A stretch of DNA of 64,000 nucleotides from Sphingobacterium detergens. GTDB lineage: Bacteria > Bacteroidota > Bacteroidia > Sphingobacteriales > Sphingobacteriaceae. This document shows positions 33,601 through 42,948 of this stretch, one piece after another. How positions within the stretch are numbered: the first letter of the stretch is position 1; every line of letters starts with the position of its first letter. Made by a program: the position numbers and the translations under genes. A model generated the notes under the pieces. It searched no databases, was not told the DNA's origin, and saw nothing but the letters and a program-made list of their open reading frames with translations. The stretch spans positions 248,001 to 312,000 of the forward strand of contig NZ_RAPY01000006.1 of NCBI RefSeq assembly GCF_003610355.1. The letters run 5' to 3'.

Positions 33601-36318
33601 ATGAAAAGAGTGTGTTTATCACTTTTACTTTTTCTACTTTGCTTATGCGGAATAGTTCAGGCGCAATCCAAAATCGAGGGAAAAATTAACGACGCAAAAG
33701 ACAAGCTTAAACTTCATAATGCGACGATTATGTTGTTAACTGCCAAAGATTCGATTCTGACAGACTTCACCCGATCCGATGAAGAGGGGAGGTTCTCTTT
33801 ACTACAACCAGATACTGGCCAATATGTGCTTATCGTCACCTATCCAAAATATGGCGAATATTATGCCGATATCTTACCAAAGAGAGATTATTCAAACTTG
33901 TCGATCGGGCTTACAAATAGCGCTACTTTATTGCAGGAGGTAATCGTAACGGGCCGGATTCCGATAACAATAAAGGGAGACACAACAGAATACGATGCCA
34001 GGAGTTTCAAGGTAGAAAAGAATGCGAAGGTTGAGGACCTTTTGAAAGTTTTGCCGGGGATCACTGTAGATGCCTCTGGAAAGATTACCGCACAAGGGAA
34101 AACCGTTGAAAAGATGCTTGTTGATGGGGAGGAGTTTTTTGGTGACGATCCAAAATTGGTGAGCCGAAATATCCGTTCGGATATGGTGGATAAGATTCAG
34201 GTCTATGAGAAAAAATCCGATAAAGCAGAGAAAACAGGTATTGATGATGGCGTACGCACGCAGACCATCAATGTTAAGTTAAAAGAGGAAGCCAAGCGCG
34301 GTATTTTTGGTAAAGTAGATGCTGGAGGAGGAAACAATAAATTTTACCTTGGTCAGGGTTTTTTGAATTATTTCAATCAATCTTTTCGGGTTTCAACTTA
34401 TTTGATCGCAAGTAATACAGGTAAAACAGGATTGAATGGTCAGGAAGCTTCAAGTATAGGCGGTGATGGTGACGGTTCTGGAAACTTTGAGGGCGAAGGA
34501 ATTCCAAAGTCTCTCAATACGGGTTTCTTATACTCGGATAAAACCGCAAATAAGAAACATTCCTGGCGGATTGACTATAAATATAGCCAGTCAAATGTAG
34601 ATCTGGATAGAAGTATATTTACCAGAAATGCAGCAAGGGATACCATTTTGATTAGTAATAATAATACCGCTGCTTCCAGTGATAATAAAAGACATAATGT
34701 TGGACTGAAATATGAATTTAAAATAGATTCTTTATCCGATTTGACAGTATGGGCAGGCGCCAATAGGAGACGGGATATCAGCTCTTCAAGGACTATTTCA
34801 AATACGGTCAACCAATTTGATCAGCTGGTTAATGGAAATACCCGAGATCTTAACAATGATACCAAGTCAGAGGAGTATAATGCTTCAGCACTTTATGTGA
34901 AACGATTTAAGAAAAAGGGGCGTTCATTAACAATCAATTATTTCACCTCAGGAAGTAAGCAGGATGGTGAGCAAAAGCTATATTCAAGCTTAGTTTATTA
35001 TAGAAATGGAGATTCTGTGGGAAATACGATCTTGGATCAGAAAAAGGTCATTGATAACAATACATTTACAACTGGTGGTGAGCTGTCATATTCTGAACCG
35101 TTATCAAAAAAGGTCATACTAGCTTTTGAATACGGTATTAATTTTAACCGTAATAGTAATTCGGTAGAATCCCTGAATAAAAATCTGAACACAGGAAAAT
35201 ATGACGATAAGGATGATGTGTATAGCAATGACTTTTTGTACAAAACAACGAAGAACACCTATAATCTTTCGATCAACTATAAGCCGATGGAAAAATTCGT
35301 TGTTAACATTGCCAACAGGTTTGAAAATAGTGATTTGTCACAATTGAACAGGGCGGACGACGCACATTTGTCCAGATCTTTTTTTGTCTATAATCCCGTC
35401 TTGGATTTAAATTATGAGATTAAAAAAAATAAATCGATTTCCGTGATCTATAGAGGAACAAATGGATTGCCTTCGCTCAATCAGATTCAGCCACTACGCT
35501 CAAATCTTGATCCATTGAACGAATATTTAGGAAACGAAAATCTAAAGCCATCTTATACGAATGAATTGAATTTAAATTTTAGATCTTTCTCCATTCTTAC
35601 GGGTGAGTTTTATGCTATTTACATCAATGCCTCCCGAACGAATAAAGCTTTGGTTCAAAATACCACAATCGACTCTGTCGGTAAAACGACCTTTATTTGG
35701 GATAACTTGGACAATAACGCCAATAATCAAATTAGCATAAGACCGATGTATTATGGGATTTTATGGAAAAAGTACCAATTGAGACACGGTGGAGGACCTG
35801 CTATTTCTATCGGTAATAATTATAATTACGTGAATAATGTTTTAGCCAATGCAAAGTTTCAGACCTATTCATTGAGTTATGGACTTTATAAGTCCACTTC
35901 AAAAGGTTTGGATTTTGGACTTGAAGTTTCACCGGGATATGTCATCCAGGATAATTCGATTGGTATGATGGAAGATAGTAAAGGGTTTACATTCTCTTCT
36001 AATGGAGAATTTAAATACTTCCTGCCAGCCAAATTTGTATTACGGACAGAGTTTAACTACATATATCAGGCACCAACGGCGGTTTATAGTAAGAAATTTG
36101 AGCGTTTTGTGCTGAGTCCCGGACTGTCAAAAAAGTTTATGAAAGACGAGAAGCTGGAACTGACATTTATGATCAATGATGTGTTGAACCAAAATGTTGG
36201 CTTTGAGCGAAATCAAAATGGAACACTGCTGACCGAGCGCCGATTTAATACGATCGGTAGGTATTATATGGTAAAACTGAGTTGGGAAATCAATAAGATG
36301 TTAGTTAAATCAAAATAA
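33601..36318 (+). CDS. Outer-membrane beta-barrel receptor, copy 2 (OMP_b-brl_3-like)
   Basis: This 905-residue paralogue of the gene at 29755 has the same signal peptide, carboxypeptidase-like and plug order. Both share VKLK, LLKVLPGITVDASGKITAQ and the LVDGEEFFGDDP block. The barrel is clearly more diverged, with different lengths and loops, suggesting a different ligand or recent local gene conversion in the N-terminal half. The next gene, another GLPGLI protein, begins 1 nt after its stop. Confidence 0.88.
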   Translation: MKRVCLSLLLFLLCLCGIVQAQSKIEGKINDAKDKLKLHNATIMLLTAKDSILTDFTRSDEEGRFSLLQPDTGQYVLIVTYPKYGEYYADILPKRDYSNLSIGLTNSATLLQEVIVTGRIPITIKGDTTEYDARSFKVEKNAKVEDLLKVLPGITVDASGKITAQGKTVEKMLVDGEEFFGDDPKLVSRNIRSDMVDKIQVYEKKSDKAEKTGIDDGVRTQTINVKLKEEAKRGIFGKVDAGGGNNKFYLGQGFLNYFNQSFRVSTYLIASNTGKTGLNGQEASSIGGDGDGSGNFEGEGIPKSLNTGFLYSDKTANKKHSWRIDYKYSQSNVDLDRSIFTRNAARDTILISNNNTAASSDNKRHNVGLKYEFKIDSLSDLTVWAGANRRRDISSSRTISNTVNQFDQLVNGNTRDLNNDTKSEEYNASALYVKRFKKKGRSLTINYFTSGSKQDGEQKLYSSLVYYRNGDSVGNTILDQKKVIDNNTFTTGGELSYSEPLSKKVILAFEYGINFNRNSNSVESLNKNLNTGKYDDKDDVYSNDFLYKTTKNTYNLSINYKPMEKFVVNIANRFENSDLSQLNRADDAHLSRSFFVYNPVLDLNYEIKKNKSISVIYRGTNGLPSLNQIQPLRSNLDPLNEYLGNENLKPSYTNELNLNFRSFSILTGEFYAIYINASRTNKALVQNTTIDSVGKTTFIWDNLDNNANNQISIRPMYYGILWKKYQLRHGGGPAISIGNNYNYVNNVLANAKFQTYSLSYGLYKSTSKGLDFGLEVSPGYVIQDNSIGMMEDSKGFTFSSNGEFKYFLPAKFVLRTEFNYIYQAPTAVYSKKFERFVLSPGLSKKFMKDEKLELTFMINDVLNQNVGFERNQNGTLLTERRFNTIGRYYMVKLSWEINKMLVKSK

Positions 36319-36319
36319 A

Positions 36320-37111
36320 ATGAGAACAATCAGAAATATAATAATCCTATTTTTAATACTATGTTTGGGAAAGGTGGCGGAGGGGCAATATGCTTATTTT
36401 CCAGATCAGGGAACGATTACTTTTGAGAAAACCGTATTTCTTAAAAATTTGATTAAGCGCTATGTGGCTTATTCTAAGGATGAAGAGAGCCGAAATCAAA
36501 TAAAGGGAGTAGTGGAAGGGGCACCAGAAAACCAGGTGCTTAAAAAGACCTTGAAATTTTCTACAAATGAGGTCCTTTGCGAACATGTTCCTGAGGATTA
36601 CCCTGAGGCTGCTGAGCAGCTGATGCGAATGGGAATTTTTGAGTCGGGAATCAGCAGTTATCAGAATTTGAAAACAAAGGAATTCAAATCTACTTTTGAA
36701 TTGGCAGGAGAACGGATTGTGATAGCCGATTCTACTCTGAAGATTAAGTGGAAAATTACGAACGAGTATAGGGAGATCGCAGGATACCAATGCCGCAGAG
36801 CTAATGGGCTTGTACTTGATTCAATCTATGCAGTTGCATTTTATACAGATCAAATTCCCGTATCTGGCGGGCCGTCTGCATTCAATGGTCTACCTGGGAT
36901 GATTTTGGGTTTGGCTGTTCCGGAGCTTCACTATAATATGTTTGCCACCAAAGTAGAGCTGAGTCCTGTAACGATTTCTTCTAACGAGCTTCTTAAGAAA
37001 AAAGACAAACCTTTGAATAGAAAGCAAGTTTACGATAAACTAGATGCTGTATTGGGTGATTATCTCGGTGTGAAGGTGTATAACCTCCTGATGGGCTGTT
37101 ACTACTTGTAA
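36320..37111 (+). CDS. GLPGLI-family protein, copy 2
   Basis: The 263 residues start with a signal peptide (MRTIRNIIILFLILCLG) and include the motif AFNGLPGMILGLAV and EIAGYQCRRANG, aligned with copy 1. It starts 1 nt after receptor copy 2, so the two are one transcript. It ends just before a bidirectional terminator. Confidence 0.88.
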   Translation: MRTIRNIIILFLILCLGKVAEGQYAYFPDQGTITFEKTVFLKNLIKRYVAYSKDEESRNQIKGVVEGAPENQVLKKTLKFSTNEVLCEHVPEDYPEAAEQLMRMGIFESGISSYQNLKTKEFKSTFELAGERIVIADSTLKIKWKITNEYREIAGYQCRRANGLVLDSIYAVAFYTDQIPVSGGPSAFNGLPGMILGLAVPELHYNMFATKVELSPVTISSNELLKKKDKPLNRKQVYDKLDAVLGDYLGVKVYNLLMGCYYL

Positions 37112-37136
37112 CAAGTTTTAGGTCGCATTAATGCAT

Positions 37137-37168
37137 AAAAAAGGCCCTTCATTTGAAAGGCCTTTTTT
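37137..37168. terminator. Bidirectional intrinsic terminator
   Basis: AAAAAAGGCC and GGCCTTTTTT form the outer stem, with a shorter inner TTC/GAA pairing across one mismatch. It lies between GLPGLI copy 2 (+) and the histone-like gene (-). Confidence 0.8.
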
Positions 37169-37186
37169 ATGTAAACTCAAGAAAGA

Positions 37187-37366
37187 TTATTTTCCGTCGT
37201 TTTTCTTAGCAGTAACTTCGTTACGAATTTCTTGTGCTAAGGTTTTGATGTCTTGTAATCCTTTACGTACACGTGTACCAGCAGCAGAATTACCATTGTT
37301 GAAGAACTTGTCTGCATCAGCTTCGATAGAAGCTACTAACTCTTTTAATTTTACGTAGTTTTCCAT
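37187..37366 (-). CDS. Histone H1-like small protein
   Basis: The 59-residue ORF begins MENYVKLKELVASIEADADK and contains NGNSAAGTRVRKGLQDIK and AQEIRNEVTAKK. This matches the short histone-H1-like (Hc1-type) proteins common in Bacteroidota. It probably binds DNA non-specifically, though the lysine-rich tail is short. The region opposite has no better frame. Standard length cut-offs miss it; a terminator follows at 37137-37168. Confidence 0.85.
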   Translation of the reverse strand: MENYVKLKELVASIEADADKFFNNGNSAAGTRVRKGLQDIKTLAQEIRNEVTAKKNDGK

Positions 37367-37484
37367 TTTTTTATAATTATAATTTTAGTTTTTATGGTTT
37401 TTCCTAAACACTCCCTAAATATACAAAAACGAATCAATTTGAAAATAAATTTCGTTTTTTTTTATCAAAAAAGCTTAAAAAAAA

Positions 37485-39623
37485 CTATTCAACAATCTTA
37501 AGTTCGTCAATAATGTTCGTCGCGCCAGCAAATTTATCGATGATAAATAATACATAACGGATGTCAACTGAAATTGTACGTTGTAGCTTATGGTCGAAGA
37601 TCACATCACCAGCCATTGCTTCGATATTACCATCAAAAGCTAGGCCAATTAATTCGCCATTGCCATTTATTACTGGAGAACCGGAATTTCCGCCAGTTAT
37701 ATCGTTGTCACTTAGGAAGTTTACTGGTAAATATCCTTTTTTGTCAGCGTAGCGACCATAGTCCTTATTTTTGTACAAATCCATCAAACGTTGTGGCAAA
37801 TCGAACTCTTCGTCACCTTTTTTGTATTTGGCAATAGTACCTTTTAGGGTTGTATAGAAGTTCTTGTCAGCATCGTTACGTGGGTCTTTTGGTAAGCCTT
37901 TGATAGTGCCATAAGAAAGACGCAATGTACTGTTTGCATCCGGATAGAATTTACCTTTTGGATTGGAAGCCAATACACCGGCAACATATTTACGATAAGC
38001 ACCTTCAAACTTGTCATGCTCAGCTTTCGCGCTAGGATCTTCCTCACGGTATTTGCTGATCAATGCCGAAGATAACTTATACAATGGATCATTTGCCAAA
38101 ATTTCAGGATTTGGTTTTTCCAAGTAATTGTTTAAACGCTCAGCAGAGGCAAAAATGCTATTCTTTACAGATTCTTTGATATAGGCTGTGAAATCGTTAT
38201 TGTTTTTAGCAGCTAATTCAGCAACATAAGGAGCGATATTCCCAGCTTTTTTTGCGTATAGATTCAATTCATCAATTAATACCTGTTCTTCTAAAGGCAT
38301 ATACATTTTTTCGTAGCCCGCATCGATTGCTGATTTTAAACGTGGAAGAATATCTTTTCTGCGCGCTTCATCACCCGCAGCATAAACTTCTAAACCAGAA
38401 CCGATCGAATAAGGTAGCGTAGCGATTGCACTGGAACGGATCATACCCATCAGGTAATTATCGTGTTTCGCTTTCTCATTTGTTGCGGTATAGAATGCAT
38501 TGATTGTTTTGATTACATCACCGTATTCCGCTTTATTGGCTGCTTGATTTGCCCATTTGTCAAATTTAACCTCATCTTTAGCTTTAGATGCCGCTGTTTT
38601 ATGTAAGGTCAATGCATCAATCATACCTTGACGATTTTTCCAGTAATTGGCTACCTGAGAGTATTTCGACGCATAGTTTAATTTGACAGCTTGATCCTGG
38701 TCCATGAATTTCTTCATGGCATCCATACCTGTTTTAGAAGCCTCTACCCAAGCAGGGTACGCAAATTTCACGTTTTGATTGATGCCACCTGAAGGCATCC
38801 AACGGTTGGTACGACCAGGGTAACCTAAGATCATGGCAAAATCGCCTTCCTGAACACCTTTTAAGCTGACAGGCAAGAAATGTTTTGGTTTCAATGGAAC
38901 ATTGTCCTGTGCATATTCCGCTGGGTTTCCGTTTTTGTCTGCATACACGCGGAAAATTGAAAAGTCACCTGTATGACGAGGCCATTCCCAGTTGTCGGTG
39001 TCGCCACCGAATTTACCAATACTATTTGGAGGAGTTCCCACTAGACGTACGTCATTATAATCTTGGTATACAAAATAATAATACTCATTTCCTTGGTAGA
39101 AAGATTTTACTTCAACAACATACTTGCCATTTTCGCTGTTTTCCTTTTGGATTTTTGCGATCTCAGCCGCTATGATTTTGTTACGCTCATCTTCAGTCAT
39201 TTTATTGTTGACCAAACCTAAGATACGTTTCGAAACATCATCCATGCGTACAAAAAAGCGTACAGATAATGATTTAGGCTTCAATTCCTCGCTTTTTGTT
39301 TTTGCCCAGAAACCATTTGTTAAGTGGTCGTTTTCGGGTGTGGACAATTCGGCAATTGCGCCATAACCACAGTGGTGATTGGTGAATACCAAGCCTTGGT
39401 CAGACACAATCTCTGCGGTACAGCCACCGTTGAATTGCACGATAGCATCTTTTAAGCTCGAGTTGTTAATGCTGTAGATCTCTTCGGCGCTCAAACGAAG
39501 GCCTTTCTTTTGCATATCGGCCTCATTTAGACGCTTCAGATACATTAAAAACCACATTCCCTCGTCGGCAAATGCAGCAAAGCTTGTTGTTATCAACAAC
39601 AAACACATCCATAATTTTTTCAT
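37485..39623 (-). CDS. S46-family dipeptidyl-peptidase (DPP7-like)
   Basis: The 712 residues have a signal peptide (about 1-19), the catalytic His in FTNHHCGYGAI (H84), an Asp in the GGDTDNWEWPRH block, and the nucleophile in GGNSGSPVIN (S649). The residue after LAFD is Gly (G665), as in DPP7 enzymes that take hydrophobic residues; DPP11 has Arg in the corresponding place. S46 peptidases remove dipeptides in the periplasm and serve peptide nutrition in Bacteroidota. The DPP7 versus DPP11 call rests on this one position and should be treated as inference. Confidence 0.92.
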   Translation of the reverse strand: MKKLWMCLLLITTSFAAFADEGMWFLMYLKRLNEADMQKKGLRLSAEEIYSINNSSLKDAIVQFNGGCTAEIVSDQGLVFTNHHCGYGAIAELSTPENDHLTNGFWAKTKSEELKPKSLSVRFFVRMDDVSKRILGLVNNKMTEDERNKIIAAEIAKIQKENSENGKYVVEVKSFYQGNEYYYFVYQDYNDVRLVGTPPNSIGKFGGDTDNWEWPRHTGDFSIFRVYADKNGNPAEYAQDNVPLKPKHFLPVSLKGVQEGDFAMILGYPGRTNRWMPSGGINQNVKFAYPAWVEASKTGMDAMKKFMDQDQAVKLNYASKYSQVANYWKNRQGMIDALTLHKTAASKAKDEVKFDKWANQAANKAEYGDVIKTINAFYTATNEKAKHDNYLMGMIRSSAIATLPYSIGSGLEVYAAGDEARRKDILPRLKSAIDAGYEKMYMPLEEQVLIDELNLYAKKAGNIAPYVAELAAKNNNDFTAYIKESVKNSIFASAERLNNYLEKPNPEILANDPLYKLSSALISKYREEDPSAKAEHDKFEGAYRKYVAGVLASNPKGKFYPDANSTLRLSYGTIKGLPKDPRNDADKNFYTTLKGTIAKYKKGDEEFDLPQRLMDLYKNKDYGRYADKKGYLPVNFLSDNDITGGNSGSPVINGNGELIGLAFDGNIEAMAGDVIFDHKLQRTISVDIRYVLFIIDKFAGATNIIDELKIVE

Positions 39624-39787
39624 ATCAACCTGATAAAAAGTTTGTTTATACCCTACAAAAATGCTTTAATTCTATTAAAAACCAAAATATTAGACTTTAT
39701 ATTGTGCTTTTTCCCAATTTTTATGTCAATTCAAAGTAAATGTGTGCCGTATTGGTTATCAAAGAAAGTCAAATGGACTCTTTTCCT

Positions 39788-39795
39788 TATCTTTG
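39788..39795 (+). promoter_or_regulatory. -7 element of the DEAD-box helicase gene, leaderless
   Basis: TATCTTTG matches TAnnTTTG and ends 4 nt before the ATG at 39800. The arrangement TAnnTTTG-TCGG-ATG is almost the same as that at 7045-7058. Confidence 0.55.
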
Positions 39796-39799
39796 TCGG

Positions 39800-41167
39800 A
39801 TGCAGCAATCATTTGAAAATTTTAAATTCAATAAACAGATCTTAAATGCGATAACAGAAGCGGGGTATGAACAACCGACTGAGATCCAGGAAAAGGCAAT
39901 TACACCGATATTGGCGGGGCAGGATGTGATGGGAATAGCCCAGACCGGAACGGGAAAGACAGCTGCATTTGTATTGCCCATGTTGATGAAATTGAAGTAT
40001 GCACAGGGAAATGATGCGCGTGCACTGATTTTGACACCAACCCGGGAGTTGGCGATGCAGATCGAGGAGAACATCAAATTATTTTCTACTTACCTCGATT
40101 TACGTTCTGTTGTATTGTATGGGGGATTAGGCCCAAAAACTCAAATAGAAACCCTTGAAAAAGGAGTCGATATTATCGTTGCTACACCAGGTCGATTCCT
40201 TGATTTATATTTAGAAGGACATATCGTTGTTAAATCACTCAAATTTTTAGTTTTGGACGAAGCGGACAAGATGATGGATATGGGATTTATCAGCAAAATC
40301 CACCGAGTATTAGAAATCGTTCCGCGCAAACGTCAAAATTTATTGTTTTCAGCAACAATGAGTGAGCTTGTTCGTAAGATCGCTGGAGATTTTCTTGCTT
40401 TTCCTACCGTTATCGAGGTGTCCGAACAAGCGACCCCAGCTAAAACGGTCAGTCAGGCATTATATCTTGTTCCGAATCAAAAAACGAAGCTGAATTTACT
40501 TCAGCATTTATTAAAAGATGATGAAGCTTTTAGCAGACTGATTGTTTTTTGTAAAACAAAACAAGTTGCAGATAACGTTTTTCATTTTCTGGAACGTAAA
40601 TATGGCAAAGATGAAGTTCGTGTCATTCATGCCAATAAAGGACAGAATACCCGTATAAATTCGATCAATGCATTTAAGGAAGGTAACATCCGTATCTTGG
40701 TTGCAACGGACGTCGCAGCACGGGGACTTGACGTGTCCAATGTGAGCCACGTAATCAACTTCGAAGTTCCTATTGTTATAGAAGACTATGTGCATCGTAT
40801 CGGACGTACCGGTAGAGCCTTCAATGAAGGAGATGCAATCACTTTTTGTAATGAGGCCGAGAAATATTATGTTCGAAAAATTGAGAAATTGATTAAGCAG
40901 AGTATTCCGGTGCATCCAATTCCAGAGGAGGTATTTATTGAGAAAACACCTTTTCAGGAGAAACAGGATATAGCACGCGATATTGATAATCAAAAGAAAA
41001 AAGACAATCCAGATTATCAGGGAGCCTTCCATGAAAAGAAATATGTGATCAAACAAAAGGAGGTACGTGAAGCACAACGTGCCTCAGGCTTTAAGCCGAA
41101 AGCCAAGAGCAAAGGGAAGTCTGGTGGTAAGGCAACAGGGTCAAATCGTAATTTCAAAAAGCGATAG
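39800..41167 (+). CDS. DEAD-box ATP-dependent RNA helicase
   Basis: The ATG at 39800 gives 455 residues starting MQQSFENFKFN, the usual Q-motif start of this group; the frame open from 39740 would cross the promoter. Motifs are AQTGTGKT (47-54), PTRELA, DEAD in VLDEADKMMD, SAT, and HRIGRTGR, with a basic C-terminal tail ending NRNFKKR. It unwinds RNA duplexes in ribosome assembly or decay. Cold-shock control is common for this family but not shown here. Confidence 0.95.
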   Translation: MQQSFENFKFNKQILNAITEAGYEQPTEIQEKAITPILAGQDVMGIAQTGTGKTAAFVLPMLMKLKYAQGNDARALILTPTRELAMQIEENIKLFSTYLDLRSVVLYGGLGPKTQIETLEKGVDIIVATPGRFLDLYLEGHIVVKSLKFLVLDEADKMMDMGFISKIHRVLEIVPRKRQNLLFSATMSELVRKIAGDFLAFPTVIEVSEQATPAKTVSQALYLVPNQKTKLNLLQHLLKDDEAFSRLIVFCKTKQVADNVFHFLERKYGKDEVRVIHANKGQNTRINSINAFKEGNIRILVATDVAARGLDVSNVSHVINFEVPIVIEDYVHRIGRTGRAFNEGDAITFCNEAEKYYVRKIEKLIKQSIPVHPIPEEVFIEKTPFQEKQDIARDIDNQKKKDNPDYQGAFHEKKYVIKQKEVREAQRASGFKPKAKSKGKSGGKATGSNRNFKKR

Positions 41168-41173
41168 CTAAAA

Positions 41174-41419
41174 ATGCGGTTTACTCCATTAAATATCGCT
41201 AGTGCATGCTTGGTCGCTTGGTTTGTTATGGAAAATCCCAATGACGAAAAGGCACTCTTTACATGGGGAGCATTTATAGCCTTGATGGTACTACTGACGG
41301 TAGTCGATATTTTGTTTCGAGTACTTATCAAAGAGAATAAAAAAATGTGGATGTTACAGTTGGCGTTTTTGGTAGTGGTCTGTATTGCCAGTCTGATCGT
41401 CAAAGTGACATTTGCGTAG
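41174..41419 (+). CDS. Small membrane protein of unknown function
   Basis: The 81 residues contain three predicted helices (about 5-19, 28-50, 57-78) and no catalytic motif. It follows the helicase stop by 6 nt, so it is likely in the same transcript. I do not recognise the family. Confidence 0.6.
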   Translation: MRFTPLNIASACLVAWFVMENPNDEKALFTWGAFIALMVLLTVVDILFRVLIKENKKMWMLQLAFLVVVCIASLIVKVTFA

Positions 41420-41497
41420 TGGAAAATAAAAAAATAAGAAGAGATACGATGTATGCCATGGGCTTACAAAACTGAAATCTCAATACTAAATACTAAA

Positions 41498-41848
41498 ATG
41501 AAAAAAGCGGAAATAAAATTACAAGTAGAGCTGGACGAAAACAATGTTCCTGAAAACATCATGTGGTCGTCCACAGATGGGAATAATGCAGAAGAATTAC
41601 CTGCTAAAGCGATGTTTTTAGCACTATGGGATTCACATTATAAAAATTCAATGCGCATTGACCTTTGGACCAAAGACATGCCTTATGATGAAATGAAGCG
41701 TTTTTTTTACGAAACCTTACAAACCTTGGGCGATTCCTTTATCCGTTCCTCCGGTGGAGATCCCATGGCTGAGAAGGTTATTGGTGACTTGCGTGATTAC
41801 TGTGCGCATTTTGCGGATAAAATGGAAGTATTAATGCCGCAACAATAG
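41498..41848 (+). CDS. gldC: Gliding motility protein GldC-like
   Basis: The ATG at 41498 gives 116 residues starting MKKAEIKLQVELDENNVPEN, which matches GldC; an upstream ATG at 41453 adds a stretch unlike the family. The C-terminal part includes DPMAEKVIGDLRDYC. GldC is required for Flavobacterium gliding, but it is also found in non-gliding Bacteroidota, where its role is unclear. No other gld gene is nearby. Confidence 0.87.
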   Translation: MKKAEIKLQVELDENNVPENIMWSSTDGNNAEELPAKAMFLALWDSHYKNSMRIDLWTKDMPYDEMKRFFYETLQTLGDSFIRSSGGDPMAEKVIGDLRDYCAHFADKMEVLMPQQ

Positions 41849-41875
41849 TTTTTAACGCTTAACAAATATTTGACT

Positions 41876-42286
41876 ATGCAATATTTCTTAGTAAAATCTG
41901 AACCATTTAAATATAGTTGGGAGCAATTCAATAAAGATGGACGGACGTTTTGGGATGGTGTACGCAATTACCAGGCTAGGAATAATATGAAAGCGATGAA
42001 AGAAGGGGACTTGGTTCTGTTCTATCATAGCAACGAAGGAAAGGATGTGGTCGGTGTCGCGAAAGTGGTGAAAGAATTTTATCAGGACCCAACTACAGAT
42101 GATGAACGTTGGGTTGTCGTGGATCTGGCTCCTGTTGAAACATTGAAGAAATCTGTCTCCCTGGAGACGATCAAAGCAGATGAACAGTTACAGGATATCG
42201 CTTTGGTAAGACAGGGCCGCCTATCGGTGATGCCACTTAAACCGGAGGAATTTGATCGAATCTTAGCCTTAGGTAACGAGGACTAG
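41876..42286 (+). CDS. EVE domain protein
   Basis: The ATG at 41876 gives 136 residues starting MQYFLVKSEPFKYSWEQF, with the EVE (PUA-like) pattern including WDGVRNYQARNNMKAM and DLVLFYHS. EVE domains bind modified bases in nucleic acids. A TTG two codons upstream is the only other start. It lies 27 nt after gldC. Confidence 0.9.
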   Translation: MQYFLVKSEPFKYSWEQFNKDGRTFWDGVRNYQARNNMKAMKEGDLVLFYHSNEGKDVVGVAKVVKEFYQDPTTDDERWVVVDLAPVETLKKSVSLETIKADEQLQDIALVRQGRLSVMPLKPEEFDRILALGNED

Positions 42287-42342
42287 TTGATTTAGAAGAA
42301 TGCTAGACTAACATACTGCTCCTGTTTGGACAGGACTATAAA

Positions 42343-42380
42343 TAAAAAGAGAGAACTTGTATATATTTTCTCTCTTTTTA
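42343..42380. terminator. Bidirectional intrinsic terminator
   Basis: TAAAAAGAGAGAA (42343-42355) and TTCTCTCTTTTTA (42368-42380) form a perfect 13-bp stem. It lies between the EVE gene (+) and the thioesterase (-). Confidence 0.75.
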
Positions 42381-42405
42381 TTTATTGCAATTATCGCATA
42401 AGGTG

Positions 42406-42948
42406 TCAATTCTTTTGGCTGAACAAACTGACCAATGCTTTTAGTTTTTTTGCATTTTCGGGTTTTAATTTCCCTGCCAGAATAAGGCGAAGTTCTCGTC
42501 GTTGTAGCGCATCCTCGTAAGCTTTGTGTTCTGACTCTGTCTCAGGGATCAATACAGGGACAGCTTTGGGGTTGTTGTCGGCGTCTACAGCAACAAAGGT
42601 ATAATAAGCCTCATTGGTTTTTACGCGTGTGCCCTCGGGCAGATTTGATGCGAAAATTTCCATGCGTACCTCCAGGGAGCTGTTAAATGCACGTGTCACT
42701 TGCGCTTGTATGGTGACCACTTCACCCAATTTGATCGAACGCTTAAAAGATACATTATCCACAGATACTGTAACGACCACATTGCTACAATGTTTTTGTG
42801 CGGCAATCGCTGAACAGATATCCATCCAGTATAATAAACGGCCGCCCATTAGATTTCCAAAGGTATTGGTATCGTTAGGTAGGACCAATTCGTTCATCTC
42901 CGTGTATGACTCTCTAGCAAATTTCTCTATCATATCGTTTTTTGTCAT
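42406..42948 (-). CDS. Acyl-CoA thioesterase (hotdog fold)
   Basis: The 180-residue protein has the hotdog pattern NTFGNLMGGRLLYWMDICSA and VTVSVDNVSFKRSIKLGEVV, typical of YciA-type acyl-CoA hydrolases. It should release free fatty acids from CoA. Its ATG shares one base with the stop of the reductase upstream. Confidence 0.88.
   Translation of the reverse strand: MTKNDMIEKFARESYTEMNELVLPNDTNTFGNLMGGRLLYWMDICSAIAAQKHCSNVVVTVSVDNVSFKRSIKLGEVVTIQAQVTRAFNSSLEVRMEIFASNLPEGTRVKTNEAYYTFVAVDADNNPKAVPVLIPETESEHKAYEDALQRRELRLILAGKLKPENAKKLKALVSLFSQKN

Noticed and set aside
39740..39799. Upstream extension of the DEAD-box helicase
   Set aside because: The extension crosses the -7 promoter element at 39788-39795 and has no Q-motif character; the ATG at 39800 fits the family.
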